Below, piece after piece: positions 36,490 through 46,227 of a stretch of DNA of 64,000 nucleotides (position 1 is the first letter of the stretch; each line of letters begins with the position of its first letter). The stretch comes from Cerasicoccus arenae. GTDB taxonomy: Bacteria; Verrucomicrobiota; Verrucomicrobiia; Opitutales; Cerasicoccaceae. Where the stretch lies: the NCBI RefSeq assembly GCF_014651635.1, contig NZ_BMXG01000018.1:1-64000 (forward strand). Reading direction: 5' to 3'. A program made the translations under genes and the position numbers. The notes beneath the pieces are model-generated. The model saw only the letters and a program-made list of their open reading frames with translations, ran no database searches and was not told where the DNA came from.

Positions 36490-36685
36490 GTAAGGGGCCA
36501 AGGCATGTTAACTGTGCAAGGGGCTGGCAAGCAAAATCTCGCCCATACAACTCAGTATATTACATCCGCACACCGTCAACTCAACAGAATGAACCGAGAA
36601 TTACATCCCCAAGACAGCAAATGATTTTCGAGCATGACATTTGTGACTCAATGGTCAAGCATGCCCGAGTTCGCCTGAAATTAAG

Positions 36686-38806
36686 ATGGATAAAAAGCCC
36701 AAAAAAAACAGTTATGTTCGGTGGTTAGTGCAGCACTATTTTGCCGATTTTCGCCACTTCCTGCGGCATGGACTCAAACGACGATTTCGTGGGTTGACGG
36801 GCTTTACTCGTTTTCACAAAAAGGAATGGACCGATTGGTGGAAGTCACGCGACAGTCGCCGAAAATTTGCCAAGATTGAGCGGAAACACCAAGCTAAACG
36901 CATTCGGAATGATGCTGCATCTGGCATACGTAGTTTCGGCGCGTCACTCTGGTCAATGTTCACTGCCCCAGTGCGTCTGCTCAAGTGGAGCAGGATGAAA
37001 TTCCGCCAATTGCGGAAGCTTTCCTTTCGAGAGGCTTGTGAAGAAATCTGGATGGGTTATCGCGCATTAATCGCGAGTGGACTCAACCGGGTGGAATTCC
37101 TTTTCAAGCGGACATTTAGTCTGCCGCTCTGGCTACGCGCCATCATCACAATTGTCGGTGTGGCCTTCATCGCTGGCGTCATTGCCACGCCTTGGCTGTT
37201 CAAGACTGCCAAAGCCTACCGCAGTGAGCATATGCTAGTCCAAGCAAAGGAGTTACAAGCCGATGGGCGGAATGTAGAAGCCTACCAGAAGATTCGCGCT
37301 GCCGCCCTCCTCCGCCCAGATCAAGCCGAAGTCCGCGAGCTCGTACTCGAACTCGCCGAAGAGGTCCGCTCTCCTCAGGCCGTCTGGTGGGCCGAGCGAG
37401 CCGCCAAAGCCAATAACTACGACGCAGAATCAATCGCAAAGGTGATTGAAATGGCTGCCTACTTTCGGCAGTCTCAGATTGGCGTACGGTACTTGGCCAT
37501 GCTTCAGGAAGCTTACCCGGACTACGAAGGAGCCACCGACGCTGAACTGCGGCTATTGCTATCTCAGGGCAAACGAGTCGAGGCGATCAACAAGGCGCTC
37601 CACGCCTATAAAAACGGTGAAACCAGCCCAACCATCCACGAAGTGCTGGCAATGCATTATCTGAACGCCAGCGACCCAATTGCCCAGAAAACCTTGGCCG
37701 ACTACCTCCAAGAAAATCTGAACCGAAACGACGAGGTTGGTTTATCACTCAAACGATTGGTGCTTACCCGCACGGCCGAACTTTCACCGGAAGTCATGGA
37801 GCAGGTAAATTTTGCCCAAATACTGACAGATCTGAGACAGTTCCCCGAGGCTAAACAGAACGACCGCGCACTGGCCATCGGACGCGCATTAGAGCACGGA
37901 GATATTTCCAAGGATGAAGCCCAAGCCACTATCTTGGCCGAATTTGATATCAATGACCCCGATGAGCGTGAGGATTTAATGGAAATGGCCAGCATTTTTG
38001 GGCTCTATGGCATTATTGAGTCATTGCCAGCCACCCAGAAAAGAGAGCTGAATCAACTCAGGCTAGAAGGCATGGTTCTCAGTGAAACACCCGACTTTGA
38101 AGGTGCCCGCCAACTACTGGACAGCTCAAGCGAAGCCACTCTCGCACCGCTGCAAGCCTCATTCTGGAACGCCATGCTTGCGCGTGAGCAAGGTCACAAT
38201 GAAGCCTTCACTAAATCCCTCATCGAAGCCCTGAATTACGCAACGCTGGAGGAATGGGTCTACCTCGAACGCATTTTGCATCGCCGTGCGACAGAAGCTC
38301 AACTGCTGGAGTTCTACCGTGAATCGGTCCAACGCTTACCCAACACGCCATATATCGCCGCACACGCCTTAAACTACGCGTATCAAGTGGGGGCCGACGC
38401 CGAGCTTGCCGCCATGGCTCAGCAAATGCCGCTGGATACCTTTAAACGTGACCCTTATAGCCAAATCTTTCTGATTTATCTGAAAGCGCTGCAGGAACGC
38501 GATTTGTCAACCAGTCGCTATCATGCGGAGGACCTAGTAGCCAAATACCCCCGTGAGGCCAGCTACTACATCGCCCTCGCCTTTGTTTACGCTCAATCGC
38601 AAAATGTCCCGCTCGCGAAATCCGTGATTAGCTCATTTCCCCTAGGAAATGATTATGAGGCAATGCCGCCCTTTTTAAGAATCTGCCTAGCAGCCACTGG
38701 TAACACCGCCGCCCTGCCCGATATCGACAAACTCCCCCTAGCCAAAGAACGCGAGATCGCCAAACGCCTTGTAGATTCCAAACCGACCGAGGCGGCGCTT
38801 AATTAA
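36686..38806 (+). CDS. Membrane-anchored TPR-like protein 1
   Basis: Unrecognised 706-residue protein. A strongly basic N-terminal ~150 residues (many Arg/Lys/Trp, with HFLRHGLKRRFRG and RRKFAKIERKHQAKRIR) precedes one membrane helix at about 152-172 (AIITIVGVAFIAGVIATPWLF). The remaining ~530 residues are helical repeats of TPR type, e.g. AYQKIRAAALLRPDQAEVREL. Topology would put the basic region in the cytoplasm and the repeats in the periplasm. The neighbour on the opposite strand has a short N-tail, helix and TPRs too, and their stops are 10 nt apart. A scaffold role in envelope assembly is possible; no catalytic motif is visible. Confidence 0.6.
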   Translation: MDKKPKKNSYVRWLVQHYFADFRHFLRHGLKRRFRGLTGFTRFHKKEWTDWWKSRDSRRKFAKIERKHQAKRIRNDAASGIRSFGASLWSMFTAPVRLLKWSRMKFRQLRKLSFREACEEIWMGYRALIASGLNRVEFLFKRTFSLPLWLRAIITIVGVAFIAGVIATPWLFKTAKAYRSEHMLVQAKELQADGRNVEAYQKIRAAALLRPDQAEVRELVLELAEEVRSPQAVWWAERAAKANNYDAESIAKVIEMAAYFRQSQIGVRYLAMLQEAYPDYEGATDAELRLLLSQGKRVEAINKALHAYKNGETSPTIHEVLAMHYLNASDPIAQKTLADYLQENLNRNDEVGLSLKRLVLTRTAELSPEVMEQVNFAQILTDLRQFPEAKQNDRALAIGRALEHGDISKDEAQATILAEFDINDPDEREDLMEMASIFGLYGIIESLPATQKRELNQLRLEGMVLSETPDFEGARQLLDSSSEATLAPLQASFWNAMLAREQGHNEAFTKSLIEALNYATLEEWVYLERILHRRATEAQLLEFYRESVQRLPNTPYIAAHALNYAYQVGADAELAAMAQQMPLDTFKRDPYSQIFLIYLKALQERDLSTSRYHAEDLVAKYPREASYYIALAFVYAQSQNVPLAKSVISSFPLGNDYEAMPPFLRICLAATGNTAALPDIDKLPLAKEREIAKRLVDSKPTEAALN

Positions 38807-38816
38807 ACAGCTATAG

Positions 38817-40532
38817 CTAAAGCGCCTGATGCGCCTCAAGGACGGACTTCGCTTGATCATAGAGCACAGCTTCCTCTGGCATGAGCACGGCAGGATCAAG
38901 GCCCTTCATCAGATTCGCAGCCGCAGGGTAATCCTTTTGGTCAACCGCAATGAGAAGCCCTCCGAGGCGGCAGCTTCCGATGCTAAGGTATTGCTTGTTC
39001 AGTAGATCAAACTGCTCCTGAGCTTGGTCGAGCAGGCCTGCTTTCCACAAAAGAAAGGAATATGTAGAGCGCATGACACTAGCCGGCGACTGCTCAACCA
39101 ATGGAGCAATGCGATGCGGATCGGCATCCGCAGGATCGTCCAACAACGCCTCAAGATAATATTGATTATTAAGCATACCGACGTCATCCGGTGATAGCTC
39201 CAGTGAACGATGCACCACAACGAGCGCGTCTGCTGTCTTGCCCTGCATCGTAAGCGCAGCGAGATAAAGAGGAATCGCGGCCAATTCTTCGCGCGAATTT
39301 TTCGCAGCAGCAATCGCTGTTTTCAGGCAGGCTGCTGCCTCCTCTTGCCAACCTTTACGCAGAGCAAGCTGCCCGAGTGCCAGAAGCTCGTTAAAGGCCC
39401 CGTCTTCCTCAGCCTGAGCGTAGGCATCCCGCCAGAGTTGCGTTGCTTGCTTGCTGTTGGCCGTATCCTGGCCGCTACCAATAAACGCCAGCAAAGTGGT
39501 ACGACGGGCTTCACTGATGGGCTGATCAGCCCGATTAAGCAGTCGGCTCGCATTTTCCAAATCATTGCTCTGCATATAAGCCATAAGCTGAGCGCTCCAA
39601 CGGCCAGTCTCGTCCAGTTGACCGCTAGCAGGACTCTGCAAAAAGACCAGAAGCTCGGCGTAAGCACTATTGGAAAGAAGCCATTTTGCGACCAACTCAG
39701 GCTCCTTAGCCCCTTCACGACGAATTGCCTCAGCAATGATTGCAGCGCGCTTTCCCGGCTCCAAATTCAATTGCTGTGTATCGGCTAGCAAACGGCTGAT
39801 CGGTGTCCCGCGCGAATGCTCTCGTATGCGACGCATCAACCATTCTCGATCACTGTCGAAAAGCGGGATACCTGGACTCGCGGCCAGCGTCAATAAGGCA
39901 CTCATGCCGACTTCTCCCTTATGTTTAGACGCCTGGCGCAAGTTGGACTTCGCCTGAATGTCAGCGGCCCGATTGTTCTGCCTCAATAAAAGTTGCCCGC
40001 GCAGGAGCAGCGCCTCCTCATTTTGGGAGTCAACCGACAGTAATTGCTCCAAAGTCGAAAACGCCTCCCTCTGCTCTTCACGCCGTATTTGTATCTTGGC
40101 CTGAAGCAGCAAAAATTCTGGATTAGCAGCTTGTTTGGTGCGCAGTTCCTGAAGAACCTCATCCACGCCATCCAGCCTATCCGCATCCAACTGCAACTGC
40201 AGAAATGCCAGCCCGATCTCTGGATGATCCTTCGCACTCCCCTGAGCCAATAACGTGGTAAGCTCTTCAATAGAGCCTTTGGCATCTATTTCGATCAAGG
40301 CGCGAACCTGAATGACGCGCGCGCGCATTTTGTCTGGCCCAAATGCAATTAACCGTTCGGTGTGCGGAATGACCTCTGCGTACTGTCCTGCTTTGAGAAG
40401 CCGGAAGGCGCGTGAGAACTCATACCCCTGCCAGATCCAATAGCCACTGCCCAGCAACCCAACCAGCACCAACAAGAGCAGCACAAAAGGCAGCCAAGAC
40501 ATTCGGCCAAGACGATTAGACGCATAGGGCAT
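38817..40532 (-). CDS. Membrane-anchored TPR-like protein 2
   Basis: Protein of 571 residues with an N-terminal membrane helix (LPFVLLLLVLVGLLGSGYWIW) and a long helical-repeat region that I read as divergent TPRs (RAFRLLKAGQYAEVIPHTERL, EVLQELRTKQAANPEFLLLQAKIQI, EEALLLRGQLLLRQNNRAA). No catalytic motif. It converges on the preceding gene, with the same membrane helix-plus-solenoid plan but a different N-terminus. Start at 40532; an ATG at 40502 (MSWLPF) is also possible. Confidence 0.6.
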   Translation of the reverse strand: MPYASNRLGRMSWLPFVLLLLVLVGLLGSGYWIWQGYEFSRAFRLLKAGQYAEVIPHTERLIAFGPDKMRARVIQVRALIEIDAKGSIEELTTLLAQGSAKDHPEIGLAFLQLQLDADRLDGVDEVLQELRTKQAANPEFLLLQAKIQIRREEQREAFSTLEQLLSVDSQNEEALLLRGQLLLRQNNRAADIQAKSNLRQASKHKGEVGMSALLTLAASPGIPLFDSDREWLMRRIREHSRGTPISRLLADTQQLNLEPGKRAAIIAEAIRREGAKEPELVAKWLLSNSAYAELLVFLQSPASGQLDETGRWSAQLMAYMQSNDLENASRLLNRADQPISEARRTTLLAFIGSGQDTANSKQATQLWRDAYAQAEEDGAFNELLALGQLALRKGWQEEAAACLKTAIAAAKNSREELAAIPLYLAALTMQGKTADALVVVHRSLELSPDDVGMLNNQYYLEALLDDPADADPHRIAPLVEQSPASVMRSTYSFLLWKAGLLDQAQEQFDLLNKQYLSIGSCRLGGLLIAVDQKDYPAAANLMKGLDPAVLMPEEAVLYDQAKSVLEAHQAL

Positions 40533-40633
40533 CGCACCTAAGGTGAGTATTTTTTCTCATCTGGCAAAATAAATTGAAAGCAGAATCATGGCTTTCAATT
40601 GGGCTCAGTTTACAGCAAACTTCAACCTCTGAC

Positions 40634-40921
40634 ATGAGCAATGACTTTGAATGCCCGATCTGCGGAGCAATGGTGAAAGCCAATACCCTCGCGTGCCCCG
40701 AATGCGGTGCCGATGAGCGCACTGGCCTGTACCGTAGCAACGACTCCAGTGGCGCAATTTACGACGGTCTAGACCTACCCGACGACGACACATTCAATTA
40801 CGACGAATTCGCCGAGCGGGAGTTTGGAACGCCACGGCCAAAGTCTGCCAAGGACTACACCGTTGCCGTCATCGCCGTCTTAATGATCGTCGTAATCTTC
40901 GCGGTTTTTGTTTTGTGGTAG
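40634..40921 (+). CDS. Zinc-ribbon membrane-anchored small protein
   Basis: 95-residue protein: an N-terminal zinc ribbon CPICGAMVKANTLACPECG with two CxxC knuckles, an acidic linker, and a C-terminal membrane helix (YTVAVIAVLMIVVIFAVFVLW) running to the end. Tail-anchored zinc-ribbon proteins of this shape are common in Verrucomicrobiota but uncharacterised. The ATG at 40634 starts the ribbon; a longer frame from 40574 lacks support. Divergent from the TPR-like gene. Confidence 0.75.
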   Translation: MSNDFECPICGAMVKANTLACPECGADERTGLYRSNDSSGAIYDGLDLPDDDTFNYDEFAEREFGTPRPKSAKDYTVAVIAVLMIVVIFAVFVLW

Positions 40922-41150
40922 CCTGCTCCATACGGGCCCAAAGACCACATCCCTTGATCGCGTAGAATGGTAATCCGGCTAAAAAAAGGGGAGGGGTAGT
41001 TACGCACGACACCTACGATCTATCGTATGATTCACATTTCATACATTTGCTCGCTTTAATTGCAAGTGGCACTACAAAAGGAGTTTGCCATAGTTCAATG
41101 CTCCCCCTCTATCATGTAGGGCTAATTGCTTCGCTAAGCCATCAAGGAAA

Positions 41151-41930
41151 ATGATTCTGATTCGATTATTTCTCACATTCATCGCCATGTCATCCACGCT
41201 GTTATCGAAAGATGTTCTTTTGCTCAGCGAAGACTTCAACGATACACAGTCAACATGCGCTCAAGCTCTACTCAGGCATCCTGAGATAGAATTGGCCAAA
41301 GACGCTGGACCCGATGGTTCCGATGCAATCCGTGTTAACTATGTCGGCGGAAAAATGGGGAGCAAACGTGTCGTTATCAACTACCCGCTTGAACAGAAAG
41401 TGGATCATGCCATCCTCAGCTTCGACGTATTTTTCGAGGATGATTGGCAGTTTGTTCGCGGTGGTAAAATGCACGGCCTCGGACCTAAAAAACCAATCAC
41501 GGGCGGGAAACGTCGGCAGCCCAACGGCTGGAGTTCGCGTATCATGTTCTCAAAAAAAGGCCGTGTGCACAACTATCTGTATGACCAGAACCCGGATTTG
41601 ACCTACGGCTTCGGCGGCACGACGGCTGAACCCGTCTTTGAAAAAGGCAAATGGCAGCATGTCGTGTTGGAAACACAACTCAACGACGCCGGCCAAGCCA
41701 ATGGCTTTGCCAAAACGTCAGTCGATGGCCAAGAAGTTCTTTTTAATGACGGCATGGAATTTCGCGGAAAAGACGGCAAGGACACACTGATTCAGAAGTT
41801 CCTCTTCAGCACCTTTCACGGTGGAAATGACCCCAGTTGGGCACCCAAAGATGCCAATGGTAACTATATCACCGTCCATGCACTCTTCGATAATATCATA
41901 ATTGTCGCCCCTCAGAATCGTCAAGAATGA
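41151..41930 (+). CDS. Secreted PL14-like polysaccharide lyase, tentative
   Basis: Exported protein of 259 residues: short signal peptide (LIRLFLTFIAMSSTLLS), then a beta-rich domain resembling polysaccharide lyase family 14 (alginate/glucuronan lyases). The resembling parts are the core strand VDHAILSFDVFFEDDWQFVRGGKMHGLG and the glycine-rich GWSSRIMFSKKGRVHNYLYDQ; a closing jelly-roll strand follows (HALFDNIIIV). The fold assignment is moderate; substrate unknown. It has its own intergenic region on both sides and no regulator beside it. Confidence 0.5.
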   Translation: MILIRLFLTFIAMSSTLLSKDVLLLSEDFNDTQSTCAQALLRHPEIELAKDAGPDGSDAIRVNYVGGKMGSKRVVINYPLEQKVDHAILSFDVFFEDDWQFVRGGKMHGLGPKKPITGGKRRQPNGWSSRIMFSKKGRVHNYLYDQNPDLTYGFGGTTAEPVFEKGKWQHVVLETQLNDAGQANGFAKTSVDGQEVLFNDGMEFRGKDGKDTLIQKFLFSTFHGGNDPSWAPKDANGNYITVHALFDNIIIVAPQNRQE

Positions 41931-42100
41931 GCCAAATTCTTCGTCCATCGAACTCCAGCCAAAATCCGTGTATAATCCCCCCCTCCCCTAGAAAACGGCT
42001 TGAAAAGCATGCCGTCATTGCCTCAGTGTGTTGGGTTTAGCTGATGTGCCCCTCTGCACGCAGCCATCATTTTAATAAAAACACCAACTTAGAAACTACC

Positions 42101-43957
42101 ATGAGCACAACCGCGCCCGAAAAGCACGAATTCCAGGCCGAAGTCAAACAGGTGCTGGATATCGTTATCCACTCCCTCTACACCGACAAGGAAATCTTCA
42201 TCCGCGAGTTGGTGTCTAACGCCTCAGACGCGCTCGAAAAGCTGCGCCATTTGCAACTGACCGAGAAAACGATCCACGACGACGGCCTCACGCTTGAAGT
42301 CAACCTGACCACCGACGACACCGCCAACACGATCACGGTCCAAGACTTTGGCATCGGTATGACGCGTGATGATCTCGTCGAAAACCTTGGCACTATCGCC
42401 CACTCCGGCACCAAGGCGTTCCTCAATGCGGTAAAGGAATCCGGCGGCGCGAATGAATCGCTCATCGGCCAGTTCGGCGTTGGTTTCTACTCGGTATTCA
42501 TGTGCGCGGAGGAAGTTAAGGTCTACACCCGCAGTTGGCACAGCGAAGGCACGGGCTGGTGCTGGACCAGCGATGGCTCTGGCAGCTACACCATTGAAGA
42601 AGCCGAAGGCGTCCGACGTGGCACCAAGATCGTTATCACTCTTAAAGAGGACGCCAAGGATTTCGCAGCAGACCATCGCGTTAAAAGCATCCTTGAGCGC
42701 TACTCGGCCTATATCGAATTCCCGATCAACCTCAACGGCGAGAAGGTCAACAACCAGCAGGCAATCTGGCTGCAAGACAAGTCCGAGATCACCGAAGACG
42801 GCTACAAAGAGTTTTACAAGTATCAGGCCAAGGCCTATGACGAGCCTCTCGACTGGATGCACTTTCAGGCTGACGCGCCGCTCGACATCCATGCCCTGCT
42901 CTACATTCCTGGCGCAAATCCAGAAATGCCCGGCTTTGGTCGCATTGAGCCCGGCGTCGCACTGCACTGCCGCAAGATCCTCATCGATCCCGAGCCCAAG
43001 AAGCTCCTCCCCGATTGGCTCCGCTTCGTCAAGGGCGTCGTCGACTCCGCCGACCTCCCGCTCAATATTTCCCGCGAGTCCATGCAAGACAGCGCGTTGC
43101 TCAACAAGATCGGCAACGTCATTACCAAGCGCTTCCTCAAGCACCTCGAAGGCATTGCCAAGAAGGACGCTGACAAGTATCAAAAGTTCTGGGACGACTT
43201 CGGCATTTTCATCAAGGAAGGTGCAACCAGCGACTACACCTACCGCGAGCAAACCTCCAGCCTGCTGCGTTTCGAGTCCTCCATGTTCGAAGCCGGTAAG
43301 CTAACTTCGCTCGCTGACTACCTCGATCGCGCCAAGGAAGAGCAAAAAGAAATTTACTACCTTATCGGGCCAAGCCGCAAGGCGCTCGAAAGCGGCCCTT
43401 ATCTGGAAGCCTTCAAGGCCCGCGGCATCGAAGTCCTCTTCTGCTATGAGCCGATTGACGAATTCCTGATGACCAATCTCCGCGAGTTCAAGGAGAAGAA
43501 GCTCACCGCCGCAGACTCCAACGACATCGAACTCGAAGACACCGCTGTCGAAGGCGAAGCCCTCCCGGAAGATCAAGTCACCGCTCTTTGCGATTGGCTC
43601 AAGACCACCCTCGGCGAAACCCGCGTAAAGACTGTTGCCGTTGGTAAGCGCCTCGTAGACAGCCCGATCGCCGCCATGAACGCAGACGCCATGATGTCTG
43701 CCTCAATGCGCAAAATCATGCGTTCGATGGGACGCAACGATGAGATGCCCGAAGACAGTATTTCCGTGAACTTGGAAATCAACCCGCGCCACGGCCTCAT
43801 TAAGCACCTCAGCACCCTCCGCGAGTCCAACGAAGACACGGCAAAGCTCATCGCCGAACAGCTCTTGGACAACGCCTTGATCAGTGCTGGTATGCTCGAT
43901 GACCCGCGCAGCATGGTCAACCGCCTCAACGCCATCCTCGAAAAGGTGGCGAAGTAA
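42101..43957 (+). CDS. htpG: Molecular chaperone HtpG (Hsp90)
   Basis: ATP-dependent chaperone of 618 residues. The GHKL ATP site is clear: ELVSNASDALEKLR, TVQDFGIGMTRDDLVENLGTIAHSGT, and GQFGVGFYSVFM. The middle domain has the catalytic arginine region (DLPLNISRESMQDS), and the C-terminal dimerisation domain ends LNAILEKVAK. The ATG at 42101 gives the standard N-terminus; an upstream frame start at 42044 is unlikely. Stands alone, followed by a palindromic element at 43981. Confidence 0.95.
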   Translation: MSTTAPEKHEFQAEVKQVLDIVIHSLYTDKEIFIRELVSNASDALEKLRHLQLTEKTIHDDGLTLEVNLTTDDTANTITVQDFGIGMTRDDLVENLGTIAHSGTKAFLNAVKESGGANESLIGQFGVGFYSVFMCAEEVKVYTRSWHSEGTGWCWTSDGSGSYTIEEAEGVRRGTKIVITLKEDAKDFAADHRVKSILERYSAYIEFPINLNGEKVNNQQAIWLQDKSEITEDGYKEFYKYQAKAYDEPLDWMHFQADAPLDIHALLYIPGANPEMPGFGRIEPGVALHCRKILIDPEPKKLLPDWLRFVKGVVDSADLPLNISRESMQDSALLNKIGNVITKRFLKHLEGIAKKDADKYQKFWDDFGIFIKEGATSDYTYREQTSSLLRFESSMFEAGKLTSLADYLDRAKEEQKEIYYLIGPSRKALESGPYLEAFKARGIEVLFCYEPIDEFLMTNLREFKEKKLTAADSNDIELEDTAVEGEALPEDQVTALCDWLKTTLGETRVKTVAVGKRLVDSPIAAMNADAMMSASMRKIMRSMGRNDEMPEDSISVNLEINPRHGLIKHLSTLRESNEDTAKLIAEQLLDNALISAGMLDDPRSMVNRLNAILEKVAK

Positions 43958-43980
43958 GGCACCAACAAATTCGTCAATCT

Positions 43981-44005
43981 TGGTAGGGACAGCTCGTCCC
44001 TACCA
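43981..44005. repeat. Perfect palindromic element after htpG
   Basis: TGGTAGGGAC-AGCTC-GTCCCTACCA, a perfect 10-bp stem with a 5-nt loop. It lacks a U tract, and resembles dispersed REP-type GTAGGGAC palindromes of this phylum rather than a terminator. Confidence 0.6.
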
Positions 44006-44102
44006 ATGCTGACTTTGGCAACGGCGGAAGTGCCATTGCCCCTCATTTAATGCGCCACGCCTGAAACCAATCTCAGAGCAAAACGCTCTCTAATCGACTG
44101 CC

Positions 44103-46142
44103 TCAATAACGCATCCCGATCATCTGATGACAGAGCAGCGTTGAAACACGAAATTTGAGCACTCCGTCGACTTGCTCAAACTCCACTGCCTCTCCTAAAG
44201 GTTCTAGTTGGACAGACTTCACCGGTCGATCCAGCTTCAATTCGACGTCCAAATTATAGAGCGGAAGTAAATCCTCGATCACTTCAAAGAACTGCCCTTT
44301 AGCCGAAACATTACCACCGTGGAGATCTGCTTGCCCGCCTCGGTTGATGGTATTGGCATGGAGCAGGTGCAGCACATAGCGACTATTTTCTGCCTGATTC
44401 ATCAGTGAGACACGTCCAGTCGATGGCAGTCCTGAAACCGTCAACGAACGGTCATCGGCAAGCAAATATGCCAGTGCCTTTTCAAAATACTGACGCAGTG
44501 CAACCTGGCCACACCTACGGTAAATCGAAAAAACAGGGTGCGCGAGGTAAGCCACATTGCCCTTGAGCACACCACAGCTAAAACCAGACGCTTCTGGTTG
44601 ATTAGGCGCGTGTTGGTGACTGCAAAAATGATCCCACTGACGGTTAAAATATGGATCATAGACATCACCGAGCGACACACCGTCCGTAACCGTCAAGCGG
44701 CGGCTCTTGGCATACATCACCATCGGTCGGTTCACAAAATCAGCACGCAACCCCGTGTTCGGTAAAATGTAATCCGGCGCATACTCAGAGAGGTCCCCGA
44801 CTTCAGCTCCAACATCAAACAACATACCACGCTCCGGATCAACTGCGCTATCAGCTGTTAAAAATAGCTTTCCACCCTGATCGAGGTAGGACTTTAATTT
44901 CGTCTCAAGCTCAGGACCAACTTTTACATCATCGGGCAGAATAAGCAGCTTATACGGCGCAAAATCCATCTCAGCATCGAGCACATCGAACAGCACATGA
45001 GCTTCAAGCAACATACGTCCTGCCCCCGTATCGGAGGCAAGATCTCGTACATTATTTAGAAAGTTCTCAGCACTATTTATCGAGCCACTTAATACGAGGC
45101 CAACATCAGCCACATTACGGGCCCCTTGCACAAAAGCCTCCTTTTGCGCGACATCACGATATGCTTCTCCAATTATTTCGTAAGTGCTCTCATCCAAAAC
45201 ACCGATCGGATGTAACTGATCGCCTACGCTACACTTCGCTCCATAGGCCAACATCGCACAGCACTCATAGCGCAGAGCATTCGGATGTTTGTAACCGCCA
45301 AATTCGCCCCAGGTGGAATGGAACTTCCCCGTCATCCCGAGATAATCCATATCCAACTGGTGAACATACTTTGCAGACATAGGGAAATGGTCGTAGCCCC
45401 ACCCTCCCGTCGGTAAACTTTCCAACTCCAAGTGGCTGAAAAACTTCAAGATTTCCCGATAGCCCGGAACGATGTGCCCATTGTTATGAAAAATCGGCAT
45501 ATTCGGGTCGATGGAATGAACCGCGTCCGTAACGCGCTGGTAATACTTCATCAATCCATCCAGACGACTCTGTCGCCGATCTTCGATCTTTAGCGGATCA
45601 AGTCCCTTTGCTTGCATATGGCGCAGCCCCCAAACGGAACAATCTTCTGCCTGATTAATTATGTCCAAAAAGATACCATCCGCATCAGGAAAAAGCTCCA
45701 TCACTTCGCGCACCTGAGCACAGAGATAATCGAGATACGGCGAATGAAAGCTCATCGTCTGAAAGCCTGCGCTAAGGTTGGACTTCGACCATCCAGCATA
45801 ACGGCCCTCTGAATCAACTTCACGCCATTCCGGATGCTCATCTGCCGCGAGGTTATGGACGCCTGCAGTCAGGTAAATTGGAACATTGATATCAATCTCC
45901 TTACAGGCATTAAACTGCTCCCGCAATAGATCAAAAGAAAGCCCAGGATGTCGTTTTCCCACCTTTGTATCGTAATAGCTCCAACCATGATGGCAGGTTG
46001 CAAAGGTCGAAACACTATCCACCGCAGCCCCCTTCAGTGTCGCCTGATAAGCCTTCTTATCAAAGCGAGAACCGATACGATCAATCGCGCCGGAAGTATG
46101 AAAATCGAGATGAATCTGTCGAAAACGCAACGGGGAAAACAT
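44103..46142 (-). CDS. GHL6-type glycoside hydrolase-like protein
   Basis: Cytoplasmic-looking protein of 679 residues with an N-terminal (beta/alpha)8 barrel of the GHL6 type (starts LRFRQIHLDFHTSG; acidic motif ELFPDADGIFLDIINQAED) and a later beta-galactosidase-trimerisation-like domain around VGLVLSGSINSAENFL and YKLLILPDDVKVGPELETKL. Relatives are uncharacterised glycosidases. Substrate unknown. Start 46142 fits the family's LRFRQIHLDFH opening better than 46160. Divergent from an AraC regulator with about 85 nt between starts. Confidence 0.78.
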   Translation of the reverse strand: MFSPLRFRQIHLDFHTSGAIDRIGSRFDKKAYQATLKGAAVDSVSTFATCHHGWSYYDTKVGKRHPGLSFDLLREQFNACKEIDINVPIYLTAGVHNLAADEHPEWREVDSEGRYAGWSKSNLSAGFQTMSFHSPYLDYLCAQVREVMELFPDADGIFLDIINQAEDCSVWGLRHMQAKGLDPLKIEDRRQSRLDGLMKYYQRVTDAVHSIDPNMPIFHNNGHIVPGYREILKFFSHLELESLPTGGWGYDHFPMSAKYVHQLDMDYLGMTGKFHSTWGEFGGYKHPNALRYECCAMLAYGAKCSVGDQLHPIGVLDESTYEIIGEAYRDVAQKEAFVQGARNVADVGLVLSGSINSAENFLNNVRDLASDTGAGRMLLEAHVLFDVLDAEMDFAPYKLLILPDDVKVGPELETKLKSYLDQGGKLFLTADSAVDPERGMLFDVGAEVGDLSEYAPDYILPNTGLRADFVNRPMVMYAKSRRLTVTDGVSLGDVYDPYFNRQWDHFCSHQHAPNQPEASGFSCGVLKGNVAYLAHPVFSIYRRCGQVALRQYFEKALAYLLADDRSLTVSGLPSTGRVSLMNQAENSRYVLHLLHANTINRGGQADLHGGNVSAKGQFFEVIEDLLPLYNLDVELKLDRPVKSVQLEPLGEAVEFEQVDGVLKFRVSTLLCHQMIGMRY

Positions 46143-46187
46143 GCATTTAGGTTGCCACAAAAATGCGAATCACAAAAGAAGAAACAC

Positions 46188-46217
46188 TTGTCAAATTCCT
46201 AGCATTAGTGGTAATAA
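46188..46217 (+). promoter_or_regulatory. Overlapping divergent promoters for araC and GHL6 genes
   Basis: On the plus strand TTGTCA (46188-46193), an 18-nt spacer and TAATAA (46212-46217) suit the AraC gene. On the minus strand a perfect TTGACA (46194-46189) points at the glycosidase gene. The two -35 boxes overlap, so one bound AraC dimer could affect both. Confidence 0.5.
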
Positions 46218-46227
46218 TTCACCATCA

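Noticed and set aside
42224-43252. Long open frame antisense to htpG
   Set aside because: Composition artefact of codon-biased htpG.
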